64,000 nt of DNA from Siniperca chuatsi (lineage: Eukaryota > Chordata > Actinopteri > Centrarchiformes > Sinipercidae). Positions 36,001-49,600 of the stretch are shown one piece after another. The position numbers were made by a program, and so were the translations under genes. Position 1 is the first letter of the stretch. Every line of letters starts with the position of its first letter. The notes below the pieces were generated by a model. The model was not told the origin of the DNA. It ran no database searches and was given only the letters and a program-made list of their open reading frames with translations. The stretch covers positions 7,097,422-7,161,421 of the forward strand of contig NC_058063.1 of assembly GCF_020085105.1 (NCBI RefSeq), given 5' to 3'.

Positions 36001-37683
36001 CTCAACAACAACATAAGCTAATGCTAGATGGTGCTTGGGAAACATAATCAGTGTCCTTGCAAATGATGGCACATCGCCCACCCCTACAGTGTTAAAAGGA
36101 TATGTGTTAAATCACATCTTGAATTCAGCTAGTTGAGATAGTGTTGGCCTTGTGGTTGTGTATTAGAGGAGTAGTGCTCCGTGCAAATGGAGTGTGAAAA
36201 CTTAGAATCTGCATGAAAAAGTAGGAAAATAAGGTCTGAGTTTAAAATAACCACAATTACCCTTATAAACATTGGTATAACATGAATAATGGTAACATCC
36301 AGGCTGGCAGTTTTCTTTCTGCCAGCCTCAGTTGTACATCTGTCACTGTTAACTTTACTTAAAGTGATGTGGCTTACTCATGTACAATGAAGATAACAAG
36401 AAAGAAGTTGTTCAAAATGTGTAAATGTAAGGATGCTAGGTCTTAGAGGCACGCTAACCATGTATGAGCATTAACTGTTGAAATTTAGTTGCCTGGATAT
36501 TGGTTTAGTTGCCACAACATTTTCAGGAACTATATCCAACCGGCTGCATGGTTTTAGAAGCAGCTGGTCCACAACATCACTGAAATAGATTCCCTAGATT
36601 TCTGGATGGAAAATCTCTTGTGAGCAGCAGAAACACTGGGCCACGATTGAGCACTAGACTACAAATAGTTTTCTGTTTCATTTATTCAATGTAGGAATAC
36701 CATAGTGTTTTTCTCTCAGCTCAATGTGCTGTAACGGATTGATCAAATTGGGCCGGGAACTTCCAGTGAGTCCAAGGCACGCTGCAAAAATAGTGTGTCA
36801 AGGCTTCAAAACTGAAAATGCATCTCACCGGCAGCTAATTTATTAAGTGTACACTTCTAACATTATTCTTTCCATTTTTCTTTTAATCATTTGATTTCTC
36901 TGATCCTCTCTCTCAAACTCTGCTTCATTTCCAGTGGTGCAAAGGGAGGAGGACAGGAAATAAAGGAGTTACCTGGAGGGTCTCCGTCAATCCACATTTC
37001 AGTTGGAGCGAGAGAAAAAGGCACGGAGGGAGAGAGAGAGGAAGGAGAAGAGGAGTGCGAATCGCGTCTGCTCTTGGCAGCTGTTCCAGCAGCCTGTTTC
37101 AGTGTTTTGGCTATTATTTTGTTCCTGCGTTATCTTTTTGATGAATCAGTTCATATTTTTAACTTTAATGTGAGATATAACTGCTGTAAAAAAAGAAAAA
37201 AAGAAAAAGAAAACATTAATACTAGCAAGAGTGTTTTTATTTTGTTCCATTGTTAATTTCCGAGGTTCTTTTTGTTTCTTTTTTTATGTTTAACAACCTT
37301 TTTCGGCTGTGAGTAGCAGGAGCTTCCATTCTCCAAACGTCGAACCCCCTTCCTTACCTAGTTAGGACCTGATAACCTGGTATTCCTCAAGCACCTGAAA
37401 CTGGCAGCTATTCTCTTTGTGTCTGTGTGTTTGGGGAGCTCTGTGACCACAGCTTAAGCACCACTCAGCCTTCTAGTCACCTAAGCCTAACTAAAGCCAA
37501 CCAGCTCTAGCCTGGTCCAGCCCAGTCCAGCCTGCTCCGATCATCTGGACAGGGTGAGGCAATTTGGGGCACATTTATTCCTTTGCTCATACATTTCCTA
37601 CAAGTTGCATTTTTTTTTCCTGCAGAAAATAAACTGATTTTTTTCCCCCTTTAGATACTCAGTTCTGTGTGGACGTGAGGAAT
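33100..37683 (+). other. gigyf1: gigyf1 promoter and noncoding 5' exons
   Basis: A GC- and CpG-richer block starts near 33000, with an E-box CACGTG at 33137-33142. A likely first exon ends at AAG|GTAAGC (33408). A likely second noncoding exon runs 36935-37553 (acceptor TTTCCAG, donor AGG|GTGAGG); its open frame of 121 codons is not joined to the gigyf1 frame. The start-codon exon begins after TTTAG at 37655. The interval between holds an AC microsatellite (34734-34761) and an unexplained open stretch at 33601-33770. Exon limits come from splice sites only. Confidence 0.45.
34734..34761. repeat. (AC)n microsatellite
   Basis: About 14 uninterrupted CA units in the gigyf1 5' intron. Confidence 0.95.
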
Positions 37684-40600
37684 ATGACTGCTGAGACTCT
37701 TAACTTCGGCCCAGAATGGTAACTCATCTGATTTCTTTACATTATTAAGTAGTACGGAATACATAGAGGAGTATATCCTGAAGGAAATGAATGTGATTGC
37801 TCTTATGATGATTAGAAGCACTTGTGTATTTAATTAAGTCGTGTTCTATGATTTAACTCCACTCAAGGTCTACTTGACTTGCTTGTTCTGGAGACTATAT
37901 CACCTGGTATTCATCACCAGATAGTTTACTCAGTCATGGAACTGTAGATGTTCAAACTTTGACATAATTCTGAGCATTTTTTGGACTTTTCTTCCATGTT
38001 GTTTTACAGGAATTTTGGCTTAAATCTACACATTCTATTATGTCTAGATGGTAAATGGCCTTCTTGAATGTGGCCATTACATTTCATGGCAATTTGCTTA
38101 TGTTATGGGATTGTTTTGTGTGTAAAATGGACACTGATGGAGAGGGAAGGAAAGTTTGGGGGGTCAATAAAAAAACTACAATTCATCCTCTAGAAACTAC
38201 AATATCCACCGCGAATTTCATGGAAATCTGGCCTTAATTTTTTGAGATATCTTGTCATTGACCAAATTAGGAATCATTCTCTGGGGACCAGGATTGTCCA
38301 TACTAGATTTCATGGGAAAATGGCCCTTGATTATGGGGATTAGAGCTGAAACAATTATTTGATTAATCAATTAGTCATTCAACAGAGGAGTAATTAGCAA
38401 TTAATTGTTAATTTTTCAAGCAAAAATGCCAAATATTTGCTGGGCCCAGGTTTTCAAATGTGAGGAAAAGCGTGCTTTTCGTTGTCTTATATGATAGTTA
38501 ACTTGATATCTTTGGGGTTTTTGACTGTTGGCTGCACAAAAGAAGCTTTGAAGACGACACCTTGGGCTCTGCAAAATTGTGATTTTATTTATTTTTTTTT
38601 ATTTTTTTTTCACGTATTCCTGGCATTTTATAAACACAGTCATTAACCAAGAAAATAATCATCCGATTCATTGATAATGAAAATAATTGCTAGTTGCATA
38701 TTTTACTAATGACTAAGAGACCAACCAACATCACTGTCTTTAGGTCCTGCCATCAAGGGGAAAGAAATGTGTACTAGTAAACCACAACAACACCACATGG
38801 CATTAACAATAATAGTCTAGAGTTCAGTGGGTTGTTATATGCAATTGAATGTTTTCAGTTGTAGCTTTCAAAGACAGTTTTCTCTTGTAATCACTAACTG
38901 GCAAAATAGTTTTTACCTTAAGACAAATGTGGGTATTGTCACAGCAGTGTCCTGTTAATCTCTTTCTGTCTCTCTGCTGTTTCTCCTCCTCCTCCTCTTC
39001 GGTGTATGTTTGTGTAGTGATTAATGGGGGGCGTAGTTTCCAGTTTGGTAGCACTCCATCTCTAACGGCCTGTGACTGCTGTGTGCATTCTTGGTGCGGT
39101 GCCAGCCTTGCAGAATATTTCTCTCTTTACACATCTGCAGCTGCTTTCCTCTCAGTGGCCCTTCTAGCCCACTTTTATCCCTGTACTCTTTTAATTTAGC
39201 TATGTAGTGGCCAGTTCATGTGCTCACCACATACAGCTGTCTGGCCAGCATGTTTACAAGTCTTTTAATGCTCGGTAGCATTACAAAATTATTTAGACCT
39301 TTTAAGGTTTTGTTGGCGGTAGAGTCGGCAAGTATGTTAGTCATTGTGGTAGAATTCAAAGTCAAAACATTTTGCCTCGCATTTAGATTTATGTAACAAA
39401 TATTGGGCCAAGTGTTGCTCTATAATAATATAAGGCTCTCTCAAAGGATTATGAATGTTTAGATTATGTGGAAGATCATTTAGATTTCATGATTTGTCCT
39501 GTTAGGGAGGAAAGCAAAATTTTGCTAAAGTAAATACAAGTGGATACAAATATGCAAACATATTTCTTAGTACCCCACCCAATGGCATGTTTCCTTAGCT
39601 CTGTTCTTATTATGCATATTAGTTGCTGCTCCACTTATTTTTACCCTTTTTGATATGCCGCATGCTGCCAACTGGTCTTTCATGATGCTTTCCTTTACCT
39701 CTTATACCCCACACCCACCTCTACACCTCTCAGAGTTGCATATGGTTTTGATGTGGGGCTGTGAGTCAATGACACACTTTGTAGAGGCATGTGAATGGAG
39801 CCATTGTTAAACAGCAGGCCTTGGAATCTGGCCTGCTAGTAATAGCTTTTTTTAAAATGAAATCTTGAGATTGGAAAGCTAATATATCATCTATGTTGAG
39901 CCAAGTGTATTCAGGGGGACCTGCGTAGGAGTATAGTTGATTTTGTTACAGAACATTTAGTAAATTCTTTTTTTCCCTTCTGCAAGAAGGATGCTATTAG
40001 ATATTTTTTCTCCAATTCAGATTAAAAGGAATTCTATCACGGTTACACAACCGTGGGGTTATTTATTTTTTAAATTCTGTTCCAACAGGGAAAGTTATTT
40101 TTCTAACATTCATTCAGTAATTGCATAATAACGCCTTTCTGTTGAAACACTGACACCTGACCGGTAACTTTGGTTACTGGTTTATTTGATATCTCGTGTA
40201 TTTGATCTGTTAAATATTGATACCCAGTTGCAAAAAACAGTCCTACCCTTCGAATCCAACACTGAGATGTCTTATGGTCTCATACAAGAATCATACAAGA
40301 AATATTGATGTTAAAAATACATGATCCTAATTCCTAACGATTCCTATACTCTTCCTCGCCCAGGCTCCGTGCACTGTCCAGTGGGGGGAGTGTGACGTCC
40401 CCCCCTCCTTCCCCCGCCATGCCAAAGTACAAGCTGGCCGAGTACCGCTACGGCCGAGAGGAGATGTTAGCACTTTATATCAAAGACAACAAGGTTAGTG
40501 GGAAAACTATACAAAGTCTCTCACGGGACTGTATAAATCACAGAATAAGTATGATCTTTTAATGTTTAACAATGTTGAGAAAGTCATTGGTGCTAAAAGC

Positions 40601-43600
40601 ACTTTCTAAACAAGCATGTATATTGCTTTTTGAAGTTCCATTTATTTTCCCATCCTAAAAAAAGGATCACCTGTTTGTAGGTCAGTTGTTTTTTGAAGTC
40701 ATGGTAAACGTTTGAAAGAGAGTTTTGTGTCCGTTGCTGTTGTGGTTTTAGGTCCCAGAGGACATGCAGGATAAGGAGTTTGCTGCTATTCTGCAAGATG
40801 AGCCCATGCAGCCACTGGCACTGGTGCCTCTCACTGAGGAGGAGCAGGTCTGCCACAAACACACACTCACAAATACACTGATACCTGCAAATGTTGAACT
40901 GTTTGAGCTTGTCATGTGATATCTCATCATGATACAACCTCAGTTCCAAAGCGGTCTGTTCTGTTGGTTGACAAATGTGGCTGTGAGCTCACATTCCTCA
41001 CATTCCTCCCTTTTGCTCTTTCCATTCTCTCTCTGCAGAGGAACTTCTCCATGTCTGTAAACAGTGTGGCGGTGCTGAGGCTCATGGGAAAAGGGGTGGG
41101 TGTGGCTGCCCCAGCTGGAGTGGTCCGAGGACGAGGGGCCACACGAGGCGGTCGAGGTAAACACTAAAGGCAAAAAGAAACCTCCTAGACACCCATTAGA
41201 AGATAAAAAACAGCAACAAATAAAGTACAGCACTGATTCAGCCTAAATGCACTCATGATAAATCCACAACCACTTGTGCTAAAGCTAACATGAGTCCAAC
41301 AGCAACAGAAATGCTGCCCAAAACCCTTGGCTGAAACTACAATGGCTGTTATCCAGGGAAAGTAAAACAGTTTATTCAAGCCAACCACTGAAGTGTTTAT
41401 TTCCCCCTTTTCTTCCACCATCTTGATGCAGCACACTTCCTCTTGGCCTGTCTAAATAGTCCTCCTTTTGTCCAGCCACACCTGTCTAAAACCACTGTGC
41501 TTATGAACTCACCTTGAACACACACAGCACTCTCTGCATATGAATGGCCAATGTAAACACTAGCCGTCCGGTTCAGAACAGCCAAGGAAACAACTTAGAA
41601 GCATGTGCTGATGTTTTGTGGCTGTCTGCAACTTGAAGGGGATACAAGCTAATGAAATAGTGGTACAAAACATTTTGTGAAGTTATAAAAGTGTTTGTTA
41701 AATTATTTAAAAACAACTAAAAATGATTAGGCTGAGTGAGTGAAACAATCCCACATGGCTCATCACAAGTTCTCTCATTCAGATGATGATTATATAGAAT
41801 TTTAACACCTCCTTCTGTATGTGTGTATGTAATCAGGACGAGGTCGTGGCGAAGGTGGATTCTACCAAAGAAGTATTGAAGATGCGGAGGTGGGTTTTGG
41901 CCGCAGCGTCCGAGAGATACACCGCAGCCAGAGCTGGGATGACCGGTAAGAAAAACCCAGCACACACTACATGAAGGTCAAATAAATCATGGCTCCAAGT
42001 GCTCCATGGCATAGTAAAGGCCTATATCTTCACTGCTGAGAGAAGCTGTCATCCAGTGTAATAAACTCAATAAGCCTCTGGTATTTTTGTAGATTTTTGT
42101 AATCCTTCATTAATCAGTTCAACAATGTATATTCACTGGAATCATACATATGTATCATCAATATAGTGATAACTTCCATTTAGCCAGAAAATATACTTTA
42201 TACATTTTATTTATTGCCTTCCAAGTATCCACTACATATGAGTCTGGACAGACATGGAGGTAAAATACAATTTGACTGGTTGGCAGAGGCATAGAACCGC
42301 GGGGCGGTGTTTCTAGTTCTTCATGGGCCTGGTTAAAATGTGTATCTGTGGTGGCGAGAGGCAAGTTTGGCCAGACATATTTCTCTAGGATAAAAACAAA
42401 TGTTTTGGGCTTATTTTCCTCTGTTTATCATTTAACTGATATGAATTTCTCTCAATTTCCCTCCTTTCCTCAGGGGTGAGCGTCGTTTTGAGAAGCCGCT
42501 GCGGCGGGAGGTTGGGCGTCCTGGCTTTGAAGAGTCTGTAGGTCCCGGGGGTCCAGGAAGGAAGGAGTACACAAGGGCTGACAGCGATAACTGGCGCACC
42601 CTCCGGGAAGAGCAGGACGAGGACGAGGGGGAGCCGGGCAGCAGCTGGAGACTTACTGGACCCCGCAGGGATGGTATGATCAATACAAACATTTATTTAT
42701 TGTATTGCTGCCTCAAACTGTTGTTTGTGTTGAAAATGAAAGCTATACACGAGAAAAAGCAAAAGCCTCATTTATTTTCCTTTTTTGAAATGCATGCTGA
42801 GCAGTCCACACATCCTTGATATGATTTTATTCACCATTATGGAGGGACTGTTGCTATTAGCTTAGTTTAGCTTCAGTTTAGAATGGGTTTATTAAACTGG
42901 TGGTTTCAGGAGTTTAGCACGCAAATGTGCTGCTAATTTCAGTGCAGTTGCTATGTCAAAACAAGCGTGGATTCAGCCGAAATGCAGCTAAGTAAAATTT
43001 TCAAATTTAGTTCTTGACTAATTGCTAAGCAAAGCCTGAAAATTGCATAAACAGTAAACAATAGTAATGTAAAATTTTACAGGCCTTTTCACTTACTGAC
43101 TTAAGTATCTAATATGTATATTAAATAGTATTGTTTTTTATTCCCAAACAGTTTTCCCTCACTATAACGTTAAAAAAGAACCTAAAATTGAAATTCTGTT
43201 TTCTCACAAATATATAGCTTCAGGTGACTATGAATGATTCATATGTGGGTTACATGGTCATTTTGTATTGAACAACTTCAAACCACATAAGACAGTAGGT
43301 CTGTGTTGCTCAAGCCTACATTAGCCCTGGAGCACATCAGCTAAAACATGATCCCTGTAAACCTCTTTATGTAATCAGTAATACTCTGTGACTTTAAGGT
43401 AATAAAAAGGCAGATGTGAACATTCAAATTAGTGTAACTACACAATGTGTTACCTTTGGTTCACACTTAAGTTAGAGTAGGTTATGTAACACCATCCATG
43501 GTGAAAGCTGATAATATTTTAAATATTAAAATGGCCTGAGGAAAAGATTTGATTTATACTCTTCCTTAACCCATGCCATTAAACCTCAGTTGTGACAATG

Positions 43601-46600
43601 TGTGCAGCTGGTCTAACGTAAACAGTAGATATAGTGACATCTAGTGGCAGTGAAGTGATTTATACAAAAGACAGTAGCTGGGTTTTGGCTGAAACAGGGC
43701 TGCATTTTAAAGCCTCCACAGGACACAACAGTCAGGTTAAGTGACCTCATCACCTTTTCTTAACAACATGTTTAAACTCATCTTAACCTCTAAACTGAAG
43801 CTGGTTAATGACAGAGCAACACCCCCAGGAAGTGAGATATAACAGATCCCAAGACATAACCACATGATCATCTGGGCAACTGCTGTAACTTGCAGTGTGT
43901 TCCTCTTATGAAACCTTGTTTCTGTATCTTTTTGTAGTAGCAACCTACTAAGTTTCATTGATGTTTTCTTGACTTCTCTGATTGTTACTTGGGACAGTAT
44001 CCTCAGATGGTGGTCCTCGCTCAGCAGGCTGGCGGGACCATGGTCCAGGTGAGAGTCGGAGGAGGAAGTTTGATTTCGATTTCCGGGACTCTGAGGGTCA
44101 TGGTGGTGGCCGCCGGCGTGCAGGCAGTGAGGGACTAGAGGATGACAGGGACGGCCTGCCCGAGTGGTGCACAGATGAGGAAGATGGGGAGATGGGCACT
44201 TTTGACTCCTCTGGAGCTTTCATGCCTATGAAGGTGTGGTTTGTTTTGTCTTTGTTTTTTTTTTGGGGGGGGGTTGTCCTAACAAAAGTGGGGGTAAATT
44301 ATTATTAACATATTCTCAATAGCAGATCGTGCTGCAAAATTGTATTTCAACTGTATATTTCTTTTATTGTCAGTCCTCATGAATGTCCATTCATGATGTC
44401 TTCTTCTATCAGAAGGGTGGCAAGGAGACAATCCTGGAGGAGGAGTTAGAGTTTAAGGGGATAGAGGATGAGGAAGAAGAGGAGACATTCGCTGACACTG
44501 AGAGGAACAGTGCTGAAGGAGACAAAGACAAGGGTGAGGAAGGACTTACTTTTCTTTATTTGATTATTTTAGAATGTTTTTGTGCATCTCTTTAATTTGT
44601 TTTGTGTTTTTGTTTTTTTGTCAGTCAGATTATAGTGAAATTGCCGTCACAATTTCCCAGAGCCTGAAAAAAATCTTTTAGATTTTTTTTTTTTAATTCC
44701 ATAATATTGGTATTGGCCTCATAACTGTTAAAGAATGCAGTGTTACAATCTGATCACCTACAAGTGTCATGGAATATGTAGGCTTTCTTATGCCAGCCTT
44801 ATTGTTACAGACTTGTTCAGTGACCCAGTTGATTTAAAAGCTAAAAATTGTTCATAATACATGATAAAATGGACCATAATGAATTAGCCTTTTGCATCCT
44901 AAATGTGCAAAACAGCAAATTGTTTGCATTTTGCCCATACAGTTTTTCCTAGTTGATCACAGGCCCAGGAGGAATTGATTACTAATGTTTGTGGCATCCT
45001 ACTTAATGTTTGTTCCTTTCTTTCCTCCACTCTGACAGAGAGTAAAGAAGCCGGCTCTGCTGTAGGTGATAGTGAGACGAAGCCAGAATCACCCTCTCCC
45101 TCTCCTCCAGTCCACTGTACCCCTCCATTCCTGGAGCCTCGGCCCAGCAACGCTGGCCCAGTGGTGGACAACCCTCAGCTGAACAACAGCCACCCTGTCA
45201 AGGCCAGCAGCACACCCAGTGAAGGTACGCCTTATGTCTTTTTGTGTTTAAGAAGATTTTTGTGCTACTAACAACACAAAGATAGATTCAGTTAGCAGTA
45301 GCATTAAACATCTCTTTATTTATTTATCTGATTGCTGTTTTTTCTTTGAGTCCGACATATTGTAAAGAAGCATACTTATTGTACTCATTAGTTTAACCAT
45401 GTTGTATTGTGAAAAGTTAATGGTAAGTGTAAAACAAGACTGCATGATGTGGAGAAAGTATAAAATGTATGATATGAAATGTGATAAGTATCAACTCTGA
45501 AGATGCCAGCAAACTTATGATGATCCTGTATGGATTTAATATCACCATGTTCTGATCCGAATCCAGGTTTAGACCAGCTTTTTATTGAGCAATAAGTTTG
45601 AATTCACTGGCTAACTGAAGTCTTCAGTGTTTGTCACATGCTTGCATTTGCTTTACAGTAAAAGCATTACAGGAATGCCACCATTATTCATACCCTGCTT
45701 TTGTCAGATTATCAGCAGTGTTAAGGTTTCAACTGAAACAACTACTTTGACAAATGCAAAATGTTGAATTAATGTACACATTTTTGTCACTTTCTGTCAA
45801 TGGATCAGTTTGAATCCAGCTCATACAGACTGACTCTCACCAATAACCACAAGTTGCAAATGTATTCTTAACCTTTAAATCCTTTTGGGCAGCAGTGGAG
45901 CAACCAGTACTATATATATATATATATGATTGTTGTAAAGAGTTAACTTCCAAACCATCACTATCCAAACATTTGGCTATTCATACTTCTTTCTTGAATT
46001 ACAAAATTCTGATTTGAAGCATTAAGAGTCTTGTACTGGCTCTGTAACTTTAGAGCTTTTGCTTCTTGCATTCAGCCAAGCACTTTTAGTCTCAGGACAG
46101 TGAATGTGTGGGAGGAAATTCTGCCATGTTGATATTTTGGTTTGATACACAATATGTTCAGCCCCAGTCACTTAATATCTTGTTTACTGAACCCGCTGTT
46201 CATGTTGTATCAAATACTGAGCCAGTAGGTGGCTCTACCCCCCACATCCAACATCACCATCCCATAAATAGAAATATTAAAAATAGGGCCCATTGTTTTA
46301 CTAATGTTTCTTGTTGTTGTTGTTGTTTTTGTGTCAGACGTGGCTCCGGTAGGGGGCTCCAAGGCCCAATTGAGCCCTAGCGTCCCCACCTCATCCAGTC
46401 TGCCTCCCCCACCCCCTTCCTCTGCTGCTCCTTTCCTCCCTCCATCTGGAGGAGACACTGAGGACGATGAGGGCATGAAGCACCTGCAGCAGGTAGGAAC
46501 ATCAGGAGGCACATTCAAGCAGCTGTCTATTATGTAATTGTAACAGGAAGCACATTTAACTCAACTGAACATCCTCTCTTCCTGAGAGTTGGGCTGCAAC

Positions 46601-49600
46601 TAGTGATTATTTATATTTCATATTTACTACTGCATGTCCTGTTTGTAAAGCACAGTTTTGGTGCTATTTAAATAAAGTTGTTATAATTATTTTTGCTTCA
46701 GAATATTCTAGACTCTTATGTGGAATAAACAATAAATCTGTAATCTGTGAAATGTTGTAGCATTACTTGTGCACCTCAACTTAATGGTTAAGCTGAATTA
46801 AAAGACCCAAGCTAAATGTCTAAACAAAAAATGAACTTGCCAGGTAAATTGATGTGGTGTTGTAATGACATCCTGCACGTGTGTGTGTGTGCAGGAGGCA
46901 GAGAAGATGGTGGCATCACTGCAGGACACTTCTTTGGAAGAGGAGTGTTTCACCCAGGCTCTGCAGCAGCAGCAGGAGAGCAGGAACACAGCAGCCGCTC
47001 TGCCGCTGTCACACGAGGCTGCCATGAAGTGGTTCTACAAGGACCCACAGGGAGAGATCCAGGGTACACTCGCACACTGTGGCGTTTACAGTCACTTACA
47101 CTCATACATGCAAGCATAGCATATTGATTGATCAATATTGCTATTGTCTAAACATAATTATAATTATAGGGTTTGCATTGTAAACTCATCTCTCTCTCTA
47201 TCCTACCCACTACCAGGTCCATTCACCACAGTGGAGATGTGTGAGTGGTTCCAGGCTGGCTACTTCACCATGACCCTGCTGGTGAAGCGGGGCTGCGACG
47301 AGGGCTTCCAACCCCTGGGGGATGTCATCAAGATGTGGGGCCGCGTGCCCTTCGCCCCGGGGCCCTCCCCGCCGCCCCTGCTGGTGAGACAGCCACCACC
47401 AACGCAGCGCCCGCAGCCCACCCGGGGGCCCGCCGGGACTGTGAGTCAGAGCTCAGCCAACGTAGAGGATGGGGAAGGGAGGATGCAGAGGAGAGGGAAG
47501 ATTGATAGACAGGTCACGGTAAAAGACCAATGATTAATTCAAATTCAGTTTAACAAGAGGGGGTCCATTTCCCGAAATTACCCCCACTTGATTTTAACAC
47601 ACAAAACTTTCTGTTGTTATTTTAATTGTGTTACAGTTAATATCTTTATTCCCTCCTGTAGGAAGTGGGAAAGACATGTCAGTATTCATAAAAACCATAG
47701 TATGCAGCAGCTTCCAGTAAAAGTCACTGGTTGCATGTAAGCTTCAAATTAGTGGAGCAGAACAGGGCAGGTTCCATACCAGCATTTAATGCTGTAGTGT
47801 AACACTACAGATGTTGTCACACGTTCCTCATTACCTATGAACGTGGCACAGTTGATCAGATGTTTGTGCATCTATGACAGCATATTACTTTTTACATCAT
47901 CTTGTGAAAATGCACAATTCCTGTATGCTCAATTTGTAACATATCTGTTCTGCTGCAGACACCCAGACTAGTTTGTAGAATACAGTCTGTGGTTACAAAG
48001 AATGGGCAATTCCCTGTTAGATGGCTGCATGTAAAACTGTGATAGGACAAACCTACCACAAGCAATTCCTTCTTAGACTTTGCCCACTATATATGGATAG
48101 CTGTGTTTTGTTTTTTTGAGTTTGAAGATGCATTGTATTGACTGGTGATTGCTCTCCTCCTCTTATCAGGGAAACCTGGACCAGGAGCGCCTGAAAAAGC
48201 AACAGGAGCTGGCAGCAGCAGCTCTTTATCAACAGCTCCAACAGCAGCAGCTATTCCAGCTCATTAACAGGTAGGCTTATGACGGGGTGGTAGGTTTCAT
48301 CTTACATGTCTGGAATAGTGTACATTCATTGGTGTTTGTGTCCTAGTTTCTGTTATTTTACACCAGAATAGATAAACTAGACTAGACTAATTTCTGTGTT
48401 GGGTTTTGCTTTGTGTGTTCCAGGTGCAGTGAGCAGGGTATGATGCCTTCGATGAACAGGTCGATGTCAGTGCCAGATACAGGGTCCATGTGGGACATGC
48501 ATACCTCAGCTTCACAGCCGTCGGGTACATTCTAGACTGCACCTGGTTGTGCATGTGCACGCAACGACAACACATGAACACTGTACCTAATGATTCTAAA
48601 ATAACGCAGTTTTATTTCCATATAGGCGGTGAAGCCAGTCTTTGGGACATAACAATGAATCCTTCTACTCAGGGTCCAACTCTCGAACAGCTTCAAAAGG
48701 TGGGATCAGTCGTGAGATTTTCAGCCTTAGAACACAAATTCGCTATCTACATTTGCTAGGTTTTTAAAAAAAAAAAAAAAAATGTATGTTCTATGTACAT
48801 GTTTTACACGGTCGGTCATATCAGTTTTATTGTATATCATTGTCTTCAACAGCTGAAACATTTCAACTAAAATGATTCAAGCACTTTTTATTGCTAGCTA
48901 GACAAATTGTTAGCAATGCTAGCAGGCACAATAACTGTAATCAGATAGATTATGTCAAATGCAAAGCCAGGATTGAGTAAAACTATTTTGCTTATTATAA
49001 TCTCAGTTTGTTCCTTTTACTCCATTTGACTGATTAGACCTGATGTTTTCCCTTCAGCTCCAGCAGGAGAGGCGAGACGCTGAACTCAGGGCGAAGCGTG
49101 AGGAGGAGGAGCAGCGTAAGAGGAGGGAGGAGAAGAGGAGGCAACAGGAGGAGCAGAAGAGGAGGGAGGAGGAGGAGCTCTTCAGACGCAAGCAGGTGAG
49201 ATGAAGGAAGGAGATATTTTTGCATTTCCCTCTCACCTGTCTGTTGCCTTGGGCTACAAAGATCATTAAAAGTATTTCTCAGATTTTGTACACTGAAAAT
49301 TGAAATGTCCTTTTTTTTTGTAACAAGAAATGTTTAACCTTTCATGTTACAGGCTAAGCTCATTAAAACTGAAATATTCCAGGCACAATTGTTTTTAATT
49401 TTGAGTTTACATATGCTCAGTGTCATTCAGTTAGAGATTGCAATTAGTTATCATCATATTAAATATAACAGTTTGAAGATGGATGCAATAAGAATGGCCG
49501 TTCAGTGACTTTGAATGCTATTCACCAAGTAATAAATGAGCATTACCGCTATAAAGTGTTGAACTGTCATTATCTTCCTGTAGTGTCGTCAGCAGCAAGA

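Noticed and set aside
36891-37256. 121-codon ORF as a gene
   Set aside because: It overlaps a likely noncoding gigyf1 exon, starts in intron sequence and shows no domain.
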